Positions 7,411 to 14,552 of a stretch of DNA of 14,552 bases are shown piece by piece; the stretch's first letter is position 1, and every line of letters starts with the position of its first letter. Position numbers and translations under genes: made by a program. A model generated the notes under the pieces. The model was not told the DNA's origin, did not search any database, and saw only the letters and a list, made by a program, of their open reading frames with translations. The DNA comes from Candidatus Omnitrophota bacterium (lineage in GTDB: Bacteria; Hinthialibacterota; Hinthialibacteria; Hinthialibacterales; JAKPRU01): contig JAKQSI010000123.1 in assembly GCA_029570205.1 (NCBI GenBank), positions 1 through 14,552 of the forward strand, given 5' to 3'.

Positions 7411-9276
7411 ATGTTTCCGAAGCGTTGTTTTGCCTCTCCGGCAGGGAGGATAGGACACTTTTTCTCTCCGTGCGATGGAACCGGAAAGGACCTCGCTTTG
7501 CCTCCTCTCGTTCTTCTGCTGTTTATCAGCCTTACCTGGGCGGCGTTGTTTGCCGTGAATCTTTCAAGTCCTTCGGACCTGATAGGCAAAGATCAGCAAC
7601 GCCCGGCAGCCTACGTGTTGGATGTCTTGCGCAACGGCAATTGGATCTGCCAGAGAGATGTGTCGGGAGCCGTTACCTCGAAACCGCCCCTGTATACCTG
7701 GCTTGCCGCGCTTGTTACCCTCCCGTTCGGTCGCATCAGTCGATTCACGTTGTACCTTCCCAGCGCCTTGTCCGTGTTGGGCGTTTCGTGGTTATTGACG
7801 GCATTGGGAAGCATGTACTATGGGCGGATGGCCGGATTCCTTGCCGCCGTGATGTATCTGCTTTCCTCCACAAGTCTCCGACAACTCTGTCTTGCCCGGA
7901 CAGACCCGCTGTTCTCATTAACCGTATTCGCGGCGGCGTGGTTCGCATACACCGCGTGGGTTGAGGGAAAAGGGTGGACAAGATTCTGGCTCATGTCGGC
8001 GGCAGCCGTTCTCACGAAAGGCCCGCTCGGAGTCGTGATTGCCCTTGGCGGACTGTGGGCAATTGTCTGGGAAAAGTATGATCGAAAGCCGTTTCCTCCG
8101 CTCCGTGGCTCTCATCTTACCGGCATACTTCTTTTCTTCTGTATAACGGGAGGATGGTTCCTTCTTGCTTATGCCGAGATGGGCCGGGCGCTTATCGACC
8201 GGTTGATCGGAACAGAATTGGTCGGTCATGCGCTCGTCGGCGGTAAACAACGACTTCCTCCCGGACACGCATTATTCACCCCCCCGCTCTATTTTCTTGC
8301 ACGTTTTGCGCCGTGGAGCATTGTGGCCTGCTTCGGATTCTGGCGGATCGTGAAACGGCCATCGGCGGATGACACCATCCGACGATTCGAGCGTTTCTGG
8401 TTTTGCTTCTTTTTTTTCGGCCTCCTGATCTTTTCGGTCTCTCCCCACCAGCGCCCCGACCACCTCTTTCCGCTGTTACCGGCAGCGGCGTTGATCGCCG
8501 GACCGGAAGTTTCAAAGGCGCTTCGCCATTATCCTGCGAAGCGTATTCTTTATGGAACCGCCATGCTGGTATTGGTTTCATTACTTTTTGCTTTCATTTA
8601 CCTGCACGTTGTTCGAGGGCACAGCGATCCTGTACAGCGAACCCGCTGGACACAGGAGTTGGCTCATGTAATCCGCCGAGAAGTCGGCAGCGAATTTCCG
8701 CTGATCCACATTGATTCCCCTTACGCTTTGCAATTCGAACTCAACACAATGAAGCCGGTTATTCCGCCGGAACAAGCCGCGCCGCTCCTGAAATCCGACT
8801 ATGCCGCCTTTCTGGTTGTGAGGGCCACCGAAACCGTCGAGGCTCTCCGCTGTATGGCCGGTCCGACACTTTATGAAGTCCTTCGCCGGCCCGATACCGA
8901 CCCCCCCTATCTGCGGATCATCAGTAATCACCCGCGACTGGAATACACACGTCGCATGGCGACTTTCGCCGGCCCGGTTCTTATTCGAATGGACCGAGCA
9001 GATTTGCAGGAATCGCCCAATAACAATCTGCTGTTTCGGGCCAAACAACCTTGCGGAAAAGTAATTCTATCCAATGTCGCCGACTCTCCTTGCCCCTTGC
9101 GCGTCCGTATCAGCAATACACAGCCGGAAATCGTAAAGAATGGGACCCTGGCTCCCGGAGAAACTTGGGAACTGGACTTCGGATCGGAGATATCCGCCGC
9201 ACGAGATATTGACTGTGGGCGGACTCTCCACAAAGATGATTCTTTACACAGTGAGCGATGCAGGATGCTGGAATGA
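7411..9276 (+). CDS. GT-C glycosyltransferase, ArnT/PMT (GT39/GT83)-like
   Basis: A 621-residue integral membrane protein with a first helix at about 30-50, an outer loop, then many helices to about residue 400 and a soluble C-terminal part of about 200 residues. The outer loop holds GKDQQRPAAYVLDVLRNGNW, and the motif KPPLY is at 91-95. This matches the family pattern of an acidic DE-type motif, then GDW, then KPPL, as in ArnT and protein mannosyltransferases, which use polyprenyl-phosphate sugars on the periplasmic side. The usual DE is DQ here (Asp61, Gln62). The acceptor cannot be told. The ATG at 7411 has GAAGAAGG five bases upstream. A GTG at 7348 would add 21 residues but has no ribosome binding site, so I prefer 7411. 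The stop codon overlaps the next gene by ATGA. The superfamily is sure and the substrate unknown. Confidence 0.85.
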   Translation: MFPKRCFASPAGRIGHFFSPCDGTGKDLALPPLVLLLFISLTWAALFAVNLSSPSDLIGKDQQRPAAYVLDVLRNGNWICQRDVSGAVTSKPPLYTWLAALVTLPFGRISRFTLYLPSALSVLGVSWLLTALGSMYYGRMAGFLAAVMYLLSSTSLRQLCLARTDPLFSLTVFAAAWFAYTAWVEGKGWTRFWLMSAAAVLTKGPLGVVIALGGLWAIVWEKYDRKPFPPLRGSHLTGILLFFCITGGWFLLAYAEMGRALIDRLIGTELVGHALVGGKQRLPPGHALFTPPLYFLARFAPWSIVACFGFWRIVKRPSADDTIRRFERFWFCFFFFGLLIFSVSPHQRPDHLFPLLPAAALIAGPEVSKALRHYPAKRILYGTAMLVLVSLLFAFIYLHVVRGHSDPVQRTRWTQELAHVIRREVGSEFPLIHIDSPYALQFELNTMKPVIPPEQAAPLLKSDYAAFLVVRATETVEALRCMAGPTLYEVLRRPDTDPPYLRIISNHPRLEYTRRMATFAGPVLIRMDRADLQESPNNNLLFRAKQPCGKVILSNVADSPCPLRVRISNTQPEIVKNGTLAPGETWELDFGSEISAARDIDCGRTLHKDDSLHSERCRMLE

Positions 9277-10004
9277 CTGAGTCTTCTGTCGATCTGTCGG
9301 TTGTGGTTCCGTGTTACAACGAAGAGGAGAATATCGGTCCGCTCGTAAGGGAATTAGTTGAGGTATTGACTCCGCTTGGTAAATCTTTTGAGATCCTTTT
9401 TGTAGATGATTGCAGCACGGACAGGACGGTGGCTCGTGTGTGGGAGATCCGGGCCGAGTTTCCCGCTGTTCGACTGGTGCGTCATACGAACAACTGGGGC
9501 CAGAGCGCGGCAATTTCCACGGGATTTCAGATGGCGCGAGGAGCCATTCTTGTAACCCTGGATGCGGATCTGCAAAACGATCCTCACGACATTCCGATTC
9601 TGTTGGAGTGTCTCTCGAATGCGGATGTTGTGTGCGGCATCCGCGCTCGGCGCAAGGACCCCTGGATCAGGCGGCTCTCCTCCAGGATTGGGAATGCCTT
9701 CCGAAATCTCATCACAGGGGACAGCATTGTGGATGCCGGATGCTCGCTCCGCGTTCTGAAACGCGAGGTCGTGCATGAACTGCCGCGATTCAATGGATTG
9801 CATCGTTTCCTGCCCACCCTGGCCCGATTCCAGGGCTTTCGTGTTGTACAGGTGCCTGTGAACCATCGACCGCGCCAATTCGGCAAATCCAAGTACGGAA
9901 TTGGGAATCGGTTATGGCGGGGGATCCTGGACTGTTTGGCCGTTCGTTGGTTTAAATATAGATTATTTTCTTCTGGACGGACACAGAAAAACCATGAGGA
10001 ATAA
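9273..10004 (+). CDS. Family 2 glycosyltransferase, polyprenyl-phosphate sugar synthase type (DPM1/ArnC-like)
   Basis: A 243-residue GT-A fold enzyme. PCYNEEEN at 13-20 and VDDCSTD at 44-50 form the nucleotide-sugar pocket. NWGQSAAISTGFQMARG (about 74-90) and the metal-binding LDADLQNDP (Asp97 and Asp99) are classic for the dolichol/undecaprenyl-phosphate sugar synthase branch, as is the late GKSKYG followed by an amphipathic NRLWRGILDCLAVRWF. Unlike ArnC or GtrB it lacks the C-terminal transmembrane pair, so it probably sits on the inner face of the membrane peripherally. The likely reaction is transfer of a sugar from a nucleotide donor to polyprenyl phosphate. The ATG at 9273 overlaps the previous stop by ATGA and has AGGA seven bases upstream. 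An ATG at 9258 has a poorer site. Coupling to its neighbours supports a donor-making role for the GT-C enzyme. Confidence 0.88.
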   Translation: MTESSVDLSVVVPCYNEEENIGPLVRELVEVLTPLGKSFEILFVDDCSTDRTVARVWEIRAEFPAVRLVRHTNNWGQSAAISTGFQMARGAILVTLDADLQNDPHDIPILLECLSNADVVCGIRARRKDPWIRRLSSRIGNAFRNLITGDSIVDAGCSLRVLKREVVHELPRFNGLHRFLPTLARFQGFRVVQVPVNHRPRQFGKSKYGIGNRLWRGILDCLAVRWFKYRLFSSGRTQKNHEE

Positions 10005-10692
10005 CCCGCAGATATCATCCGTCCCCCCGCCTGTTGTTCGATTGCTCATCGCCGTCGGGATTTTGCTTGGCCTCATTCTCCTGATTCGCCATACCTCGCT
10101 GGCCGAGTTCCTGCAGGTATCGCAGATCCCCAAGTGGGGAGAGGACCTCAAGGCATTCGGTGCGTGGACCCAATCGGTATTCTTGTTGATTGGGACCCTG
10201 ATCCTGATCGTCGGAGTTCCCCGACGGATATTAGCAGGGATTGCCGGCGCCTTGTTCGGCTCTTTTCGTGGAATCCTCTGGGTTCAGACGATCACACTCC
10301 TTTCCGGATTGATCAGCTTCGGATTTGCCCGCTGGGTTGTGGGCGATTGGGTGCGCCGGAAATTCAACCGCTACCCCAACCTGGACAGACAATTTCGTGA
10401 ACACGGATTTCTCGTGGTTCTGCTCATTCGCTTGTTTCCCGTCGGACATAATCAATTGACCAATCTCCTTTGTGGAGCAAGCCCGGTAACCGTGCATAGT
10501 TTCTTTTGGGGCACGCTTCTGGGGAGCTTGCCCGATGCCGCAGTCTGCGTCTTTCTTGGAGGCAGCCTCGTCGGCCATACCTGGTTCCGTTTGGCTTGTG
10601 CCCTGGGAGTGCTGATCGTGACAATGACCCTGTTTTGCATCGGCTTCCGATCATCCGATGTGATTACCGACATGACAAAGAAGTTCGACTGA
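9994..10692 (+). CDS. VTT-domain (TVP38/TMEM64, DedA-superfamily) membrane protein
   Basis: A 232-residue membrane protein with helices at about 15-30, 55-75, 80-115, 140-160 and later. The central part shows the VTT (SNARE-associated, PF09335-type) pattern: AGALFGSFRG, then a long helix ending in ARWVVGDWVRRKF, then HGFLVVLLIRLFPVGHNQLTNLLCGASPV, a re-entrant segment with the conserved Arg-x-x-Pro, and FFWGTLLGSLPDAAVCVFLGGSL. Relatives include DedA proteins involved in undecaprenyl-phosphate recycling and eukaryotic lipid scramblases. The precise substrate of the TVP38 branch is not known. The preferred start is ATG at 9994, which overlaps the glycosyltransferase gene by 11 bases. An in-frame ATG at 9901 would add 31 residues that overlap the upstream enzyme and do not look like this family. 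Placement suggests a role in moving a lipid carrier or lipid-linked sugar (inference). Confidence 0.82.
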   Translation: MRNNPQISSVPPPVVRLLIAVGILLGLILLIRHTSLAEFLQVSQIPKWGEDLKAFGAWTQSVFLLIGTLILIVGVPRRILAGIAGALFGSFRGILWVQTITLLSGLISFGFARWVVGDWVRRKFNRYPNLDRQFREHGFLVVLLIRLFPVGHNQLTNLLCGASPVTVHSFFWGTLLGSLPDAAVCVFLGGSLVGHTWFRLACALGVLIVTMTLFCIGFRSSDVITDMTKKFD

Positions 10693-10778
10693 ACTTCTCT
10701 CCCCTCCGGCCACACAAGTACTCTACCCCTGTTCCGCTGTGCCCGCCGAAACTCCGCAGACTCAAATCCCTCTGTTCG

Positions 10779-11759
10779 CTACCGTTTCAACAAAAGATCC
10801 CGGATGATTCCATTCGCGTTTTCCGGTGTGACGCCCAATTCACCGCAGTACTCTTCCGGATGAAACGGCAGTCGCGCTTCGCGAAGTCCATGGTGGTCGG
10901 TCCCAATGGTGAACTGTACTCCCGCCTCCGCCAGCGGACGGATGTCCGCAATGAATGCCTCACGAACCACGGGATTCTTCCAGCAGCCCTCATAAGCCCG
11001 GTTGATCTCCACATAAATCGATGTCCCCCGCAGGATCTCCGCCAGTTGTGCCTGTTCTCCCGGCTGGAAAAATCGGTACTCCTGCACGGTTATCGTGGAG
11101 ATATCCCGCCCCTGTTTCTGGGCGGTGTTCACGATATTTTCAATTCGCATCGAGAAAGGATGGCACAGAATCATCGGGACCGGAAATCTCTTCTGAAGCG
11201 CCTTAAGTTGCTTCGCGCGCTTAATCAGGAGTTGTCCATCGGGCGCCTCTCCGCCGTTGTTCGGGGAAATATGCCAGCCGAGAACATCCGCCATGCGCAT
11301 CGGTTCGGTTTCCAGGTCCCCGTCCAGCTCCCGTGAGTCGATCTCCCAGCCTTTGAATATGAGCAGATCGCTTTTCCTTTTCTTTGCCACCCGATCGAAA
11401 TCCGCCATCAGCGCCTTGTGCCCCGCCGAACCGACCGGATACCATAACGGAAAGCCATTTTCCCCGGCCCAAGCCTCATACTCCGCTTGTGTCTTTCGGT
11501 AAAGTTCGATGTGATCCAGAAGCAGCAAGGCTTTCCGACCGTCCGCCGCGGCCAACTCCACCCATTCATCAAGAGGAACCGGGCGTTCCATCCCCGCATG
11601 AAGGTGCATATCCATTTCACGCAGTTGGAAAAGCGCAGATTCTGATGTTGTCCTGTTATCCGCTGTCTGTGTCTGAGCGCACCCGATGACACAGAGAATC
11701 CCGAAAGCGACGAAGAATACCGCCATGCGGGTGAGTGACAAAGCATTTCGTGATGACAT
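10779..11759 (-). CDS. PHP-domain metal-dependent hydrolase, predicted lipoprotein
   Basis: A 326-residue protein with a lipoprotein signal: a basic N-terminus, a hydrophobic core at 12-26 and the lipobox VIGC with Cys27 as lipid anchor. The mature part has PHP (polymerase and histidinol phosphatase) motifs in order: DMHLHAG (Asp50, His52, His54), LDHIE (82-83), FKGWEID (Glu139), ILCHPFS (His200) and TIGTDHHG (Asp288, His289). These would bind a di- or trinuclear metal centre, often Mn, Fe or Zn, and cleave phosphoesters. The substrate is unknown. Because of the lipid anchor it should act outside the cytoplasm, which is unusual for the better-known members. The start is ATG at 11759, with a perfect AGGAGGT seven bases upstream. 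An in-frame upstream extension to 11864 overlaps mntP and destroys the signal peptide logic. It lies 79 bases after mntP on the same strand, probably in one operon. Confidence 0.8.
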   Translation of the reverse strand: MSSRNALSLTRMAVFFVAFGILCVIGCAQTQTADNRTTSESALFQLREMDMHLHAGMERPVPLDEWVELAAADGRKALLLLDHIELYRKTQAEYEAWAGENGFPLWYPVGSAGHKALMADFDRVAKKRKSDLLIFKGWEIDSRELDGDLETEPMRMADVLGWHISPNNGGEAPDGQLLIKRAKQLKALQKRFPVPMILCHPFSMRIENIVNTAQKQGRDISTITVQEYRFFQPGEQAQLAEILRGTSIYVEINRAYEGCWKNPVVREAFIADIRPLAEAGVQFTIGTDHHGLREARLPFHPEEYCGELGVTPENANGIIRDLLLKR

Positions 11760-11766
11760 GTTTTCT

Positions 11767-11773
11767 ACCTCCT
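11767..11773 (-). promoter_or_regulatory. Perfect Shine-Dalgarno (AGGAGGT) fixing the lipoprotein start
   Basis: On the minus strand AGGAGGT lies seven bases before the ATG at 11759. It is the strongest ribosome binding site in the window and rules out the longer open frame that begins inside mntP. Confidence 0.8.
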
Positions 11774-11838
11774 GTGGGCGTGACCCGGCCTGCTCCGGTT
11801 CGATGCATCTGCCTTCATACAAGCCATAACGGACGATA

Positions 11839-12399
11839 TTAGAACAAGACATGGGAAACCACAATCCGAATGCCGATCAGAAGCAGAATTACCCCGCCCG
11901 CAATCTCCATGCGATGTCCGAATCGGGCGCCGATCCGGTCTCCCAGCAGGAGTCCCAGCATGGAAAGCGCACCGGTCACTACACCGACAATCACACCGGC
12001 GTACCAAATCGAAATGTGCACCATCGCCAGGCTGAGACCGACCGCAAGCGCATCGATACTCACCGCCACGGAAAGCATGACCAGCGTGATCCCCCGGGTC
12101 GGATCGGTCGCGTATGACTCGCTTTCCTCGCGCAATCCGGCACGGATCATGCGCACGCCTACAAAACCCAGCAGGGCAAATGCGACCCAATGGTCGAATA
12201 CCGCAATAAACCGCTCGATGGTCGTGCCCGCAAACCAGCCGATCACCGGCATGAGAAACTGGAACAAACCGAAATGAAACGCGAGACGAAACCGCGCGCG
12301 AACGCCCGCGCTCAGCCCCGCCGCGGCGATCCCCAGACAGACCGCCATAGCATCCATGGCCAGCCCGACTGACATAATCAGGATTTCAATAAGAGTCAC
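11839..12399 (-). CDS. mntP: Manganese efflux pump MntP
   Basis: A 186-residue inner-membrane protein with six predicted helices arranged as two related halves. Each half starts with the family motif: AMDAMAV (Asp16) and SIDALAVGLSLA (Asp116). These match the SMDAFA and SLDAMAVG motifs of Escherichia coli MntP, whose aspartates are needed for Mn(II) export. A charged cytoplasmic loop (REESESYATDPTRG, about 90-103) separates the halves, and GWFAGTTIERF and HWVAFALLGFVGVRMI are also typical. The start is GTG at 12399, with GAGGAAG about eight bases upstream. It is the first gene of a probable two-gene minus-strand unit with the PHP lipoprotein and is divergent from the dihydrolipoyl dehydrogenase. 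I see no yybP-ykoY manganese riboswitch in the 167-base leader region. The call is confident. Confidence 0.92.
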   Translation of the reverse strand: MTLIEILIMSVGLAMDAMAVCLGIAAAGLSAGVRARFRLAFHFGLFQFLMPVIGWFAGTTIERFIAVFDHWVAFALLGFVGVRMIRAGLREESESYATDPTRGITLVMLSVAVSIDALAVGLSLAMVHISIWYAGVIVGVVTGALSMLGLLLGDRIGARFGHRMEIAGGVILLLIGIRIVVSHVLF

Positions 12400-12531
12400 G
12401 GAACAATCTTCCTCGATTCATTTTACCGGGGTCCTTTGGCCGGGAAATGCAACGCTTTGAAAACGGTCCTGCGATGGCAAAACCCTGCTCTTTCCCCTTC
12501 CCTCTTCGTCCTTCATAATACCTTTTCTCAG

Positions 12532-12561
12532 TTCTTAATTTTTAGTTCTTCATTCTTAATT
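12532..12561. repeat. AT-rich direct repeat (TTCTTAATT twice) before lpdA
   Basis: TTCTTAATT occurs at 12532-12540 and 12553-12561, with the related TTCTTCATT just before and overlapping the second copy. The tract is much richer in A+T than its surroundings and ends five bases before the ATG of the dihydrolipoyl dehydrogenase gene. It leaves no room for a Shine-Dalgarno sequence. It could be an UP-like or spacer sequence, or a dispersed repeat. Confidence 0.6.
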
Positions 12562-12566
12562 CAACA

Positions 12567-13973
12567 ATGTCTTCCCTTGCAGTCATCGGCGCCGGGCCGG
12601 GCGGATATGCGGCGGCATTTCTGGCGGCGGACTTGGGAATGAAGGTCGCCCTCATCGACCGTCATCCCACCCCCGGCGGAACTTGCCTGCATTACGGCTG
12701 TATTCCCTCCAAGGCCCTTCTGCACGTCTCCAAGATCCTCTCGGAAGCCCGCGATGCGGCCCGATTCGGGATCCGTTTCCCTGAACCTCAAATCAACCTG
12801 GAAAAAGTCCGGGCCTCGAAAGAGGAAATCGTCCGAAAACTGGCAGACGGGCTGGCCGATCTCTGCAAACGGCGCGGCATTGAGCGGGTTGTCGGCCATG
12901 CGCGGTTTGCGGACTCCCACACCTTGCGGATCGCACGGCCGGATGGCGGTGAGGCTCTCCTGGCCTTTGAACACGCCATCCTCGCAACCGGCTCGGTCTC
13001 CGCCGGTATCCCCGGATTGGCATGGAGTAGTCCGCATGTCTGGGATTCCACACAGGCCTTGGAATTGCCCGCTATCCCGCATTCCATGCTGATTGTGGGC
13101 GGCGGATTCATCGGTCTGGAGCTGGGCACAGTATATGCCTCTCTCGGAACGCGGGTCTCCATGGTGGAGATGACAGACAGCCTCTTGCCGGGCGTAGACC
13201 GCGACCTGGTGCGAGTGCTCAGTGGGCGGATTACCCGGGTCTTCGAAAAGGTGATGCTGAATTCGGTTGTGATGGGCGCAGATATAGGACCCATAGGACT
13301 TATGATCCGCATTCAACACAAAGACGGCCCGGTTTCTGAAGACCAGTACGAGAAAGTCTTGCTTTGCACAGGTCGGAAACCGAACACGGGCGATTTGGGC
13401 CTGGAACACACTTCCGTCGAACTCGATAGTCGTGGGTTTGTGGAAGTGGACACGCAGCAGCGCACAACCGACCCCGCCATTTTTGCCGTCGGCGATCTGA
13501 CCGGCGGACCCATGCTGGCCCACAAGGCTTCCCATGATGGTCGTGTCGCTGTCGAGGCCATTGCCGCCGATCAACCTCCCCGCAAGTTCGCACCCATTCC
13601 CGCCGTCGTGTTCACCGATCCTGAAATCGCCTGGTGCGGACTGACCGAGACAGAGGCCAAACACGCGGCACGCAGCGTGACGGTCACCCGTTTCCCCTGG
13701 GCCGCTTCCGCAAGAGCCGTAACCCTGGGACGCACCGATGGACTCACCAAACTCATCATCGATCCGGAAACACAGCGCATCCTCGGAGTAGGAATGGCCG
13801 GATACGGCGCAGGCGAACTGATTGCAGAAGGCGCTCTGGCTGTCCATACAGGGGCAACCGCCACCGTTCTGGAATCGGTTATTCACCCTCACCCCACCCT
13901 CTCGGAAACCCTGATGGAATCAGCGGCCCTTTTCAGCGGACGATGCACACACCTCTATCGCCCCAGGAAGTGA
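12567..13973 (+). CDS. lpdA: Dihydrolipoyl dehydrogenase (E3 component of 2-oxoacid dehydrogenase or glycine cleavage complexes)
   Basis: A 468-residue flavoprotein that re-oxidises dihydrolipoyl groups using FAD and NAD+. The FAD-binding VIGAGPGG is at 6-13, so translation must start close to ATG 12567. The redox-active disulfide is Cys40/Cys45 in GGTCLHYGCIPSKALLH; the usual sequence between them is LNVG. The NAD+ site IVGGGFIGLELG is at 176-187. The second FAD contact TDPAIFAVGDLTGGPMLAHKA is at about 301-321. The dimer-interface active site HPHPTLSE is at 440-447, with His442 and Glu447 as the catalytic pair. The length is normal. No E1, E2 or glycine cleavage genes lie next to it, so it may serve several complexes. 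There is no visible Shine-Dalgarno sequence. It converges with the pilin-like gene, with only 13 bases between the stop codons. The family is certain. Confidence 0.95.
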   Translation: MSSLAVIGAGPGGYAAAFLAADLGMKVALIDRHPTPGGTCLHYGCIPSKALLHVSKILSEARDAARFGIRFPEPQINLEKVRASKEEIVRKLADGLADLCKRRGIERVVGHARFADSHTLRIARPDGGEALLAFEHAILATGSVSAGIPGLAWSSPHVWDSTQALELPAIPHSMLIVGGGFIGLELGTVYASLGTRVSMVEMTDSLLPGVDRDLVRVLSGRITRVFEKVMLNSVVMGADIGPIGLMIRIQHKDGPVSEDQYEKVLLCTGRKPNTGDLGLEHTSVELDSRGFVEVDTQQRTTDPAIFAVGDLTGGPMLAHKASHDGRVAVEAIAADQPPRKFAPIPAVVFTDPEIAWCGLTETEAKHAARSVTVTRFPWAASARAVTLGRTDGLTKLIIDPETQRILGVGMAGYGAGELIAEGALAVHTGATATVLESVIHPHPTLSETLMESAALFSGRCTHLYRPRK

Positions 13974-13986
13974 GCCCCTGCATCGG

Positions 13987-14552
13987 TCAATTCGTAAAGG
14001 TCGGCGGGCAGGTACCCTTGTAGATTCTCCCATCTACAACAAGGTTCTGCGCCACGGAACAGTCGCCGCCATACCAATAAATGTCACCCGTACTTACAAG
14101 ACCATTCGAAGAAGCGTATGTGGTATTCTGACCTCCCCGCTGCGGTCCGAAAAATGGATTGTTCGATTCGATTCCATTCTCAGATCCGTCCGGCCCCACG
14201 GTGAAAATGCAATAGGCCACATTCTTGACGCCACGCTTCCCCGTTCCGATCTCATAAACGCGAGGCCCCACGTGGTCCATTTTTTCGGTACTCGGCGTGA
14301 ACGGGTCCGCCGGGATCGAGGACAAATACGCCACCGGAGTGGTCAGCCGGAATATGCCCGCTTCCATCCAGCCCCGCTCGTACGGGTAATCCTCAGACTC
14401 AGTTGGATAAAAACCGTTGTCCATCCGATACATCTCGTTCGCCATCGCAATGGCCCGAATATCCGAATAGGCTCTGGCAACTTTCGCCTTCACACGCGCA
14501 TTCATAAAGTTCGGCACCGCAATCGCCGCCAGAATCCCGATAATCGCAACCA
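13987..14552 (-). CDS. Type IV pilin-like / GspG-like prepilin protein (5' end outside the window)
   Basis: The 3' part of a gene that runs off the right edge. Reading the frame to the edge gives VAIIGILAAIAVPNFMNAR, the hydrophobic N-terminal helix of prepilin-type proteins. The cleavage motif (typically FTLIE) must lie a few codons beyond the edge. After the helix come KAKVARAYSDIRAIAMANEMYRMDNGFYP and FRLTTPVAYLSSIPADPF. These are typical of pseudopilin-like proteins abundant in PVC-group, Sumerlaeota and Hydrogenedentota genomes. The C-terminal third has two Cys (in GGDCSVAQ and KGTCPP) that might form a disulfide. Such proteins are built into type II secretion or type IV pilus-like fibres. 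The specific machine is unknown. A GTG at 14517 inside the helix is not the real start. Confidence 0.85.
   Translation of the reverse strand, partial: VAIIGILAAIAVPNFMNARVKAKVARAYSDIRAIAMANEMYRMDNGFYPTESEDYPYERGWMEAGIFRLTTPVAYLSSIPADPFTPSTEKMDHVGPRVYEIGTGKRGVKNVAYCIFTVGPDGSENGIESNNPFFGPQRGGQNTTYASSNGLVSTGDIYWYGGDCSVAQNLVVDGRIYKGTCPPTFTN

Noticed and set aside
10693-10778. Terminator between the convergent VTT and PHP genes
   Set aside because: No stem with a T-run on either strand could be found in these 86 bases.
11760-11864. 35-residue N-terminal extension of the PHP lipoprotein
   Set aside because: It overlaps mntP, would bury the lipoprotein signal, and the internal ATG has a perfect AGGAGGT.
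12400-12566. Possible yybP-ykoY manganese riboswitch upstream of mntP
   Set aside because: I looked for the conserved GGGGAGU-type element and paired arms on the minus strand and did not find them. A covariance-model search would settle it.

Overview
The window looks like chromosomal DNA from a Gram-negative bacterium of about 55-57% GC by eye. It is not an obvious Proteobacterium. The points that suggest this are a prepilin-type protein of the kind common in the PVC group, Sumerlaeota and Hydrogenedentota, a CarD-family regulator placed directly after clpX, and intergenic DNA with GGC...GCC hairpins and decayed dispersed palindromes. No rRNA or marker gene is present, so this placement is only a guess. 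There are no phage, transposase, CRISPR, tRNA or rRNA genes that I can see.

Layout. Positions 1-363 are non-coding and rich in repeat remnants. A GT87-type polyprenol-phosphate-dependent glycosyltransferase follows (364-1626) and ends at a strong hairpin (1677-1698). Next is a protein quality-control operon on the plus strand: tig (1777-3147), clpP (3160-3786), clpX (3857-5116) and a CarD-like RNA polymerase-binding regulator (5140-5688) in the place where lon is often found. A consensus-like promoter (5708-5736) then precedes a 175-base leader and an unrecognised secreted protein (5918-6925). A gap of about 480 bases with a dispersed-repeat remnant leads to a tightly overlapping three-gene unit: an ArnT/PMT-like GT-C glycosyltransferase (7411-9276), a family 2 glycosyltransferase of the DPM1/ArnC kind (9273-10004) and a VTT/TVP38-type membrane protein (9994-10692).

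On the minus strand are mntP (manganese exporter, 11839-12399) followed by a PHP-type metal-dependent lipoprotein (10779-11759). Divergent from mntP is a complete dihydrolipoyl dehydrogenase (12567-13973). Converging on it is the 3' part of a prepilin-like gene (13987 to the window edge).

How the genes may work together. Trigger factor, ClpP and ClpX form a standard folding and proteolysis set, and CarD is probably co-transcribed with them. The three-gene unit could make a polyprenyl-phosphate sugar (GT2), move it or its carrier lipid across the membrane (VTT protein) and transfer the sugar to an outer acceptor (GT-C). The upstream GT87 enzyme belongs to a family using the same kind of donor. 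MntP and the PHP lipoprotein may be linked through manganese. These functional links are inference from family membership and gene order.
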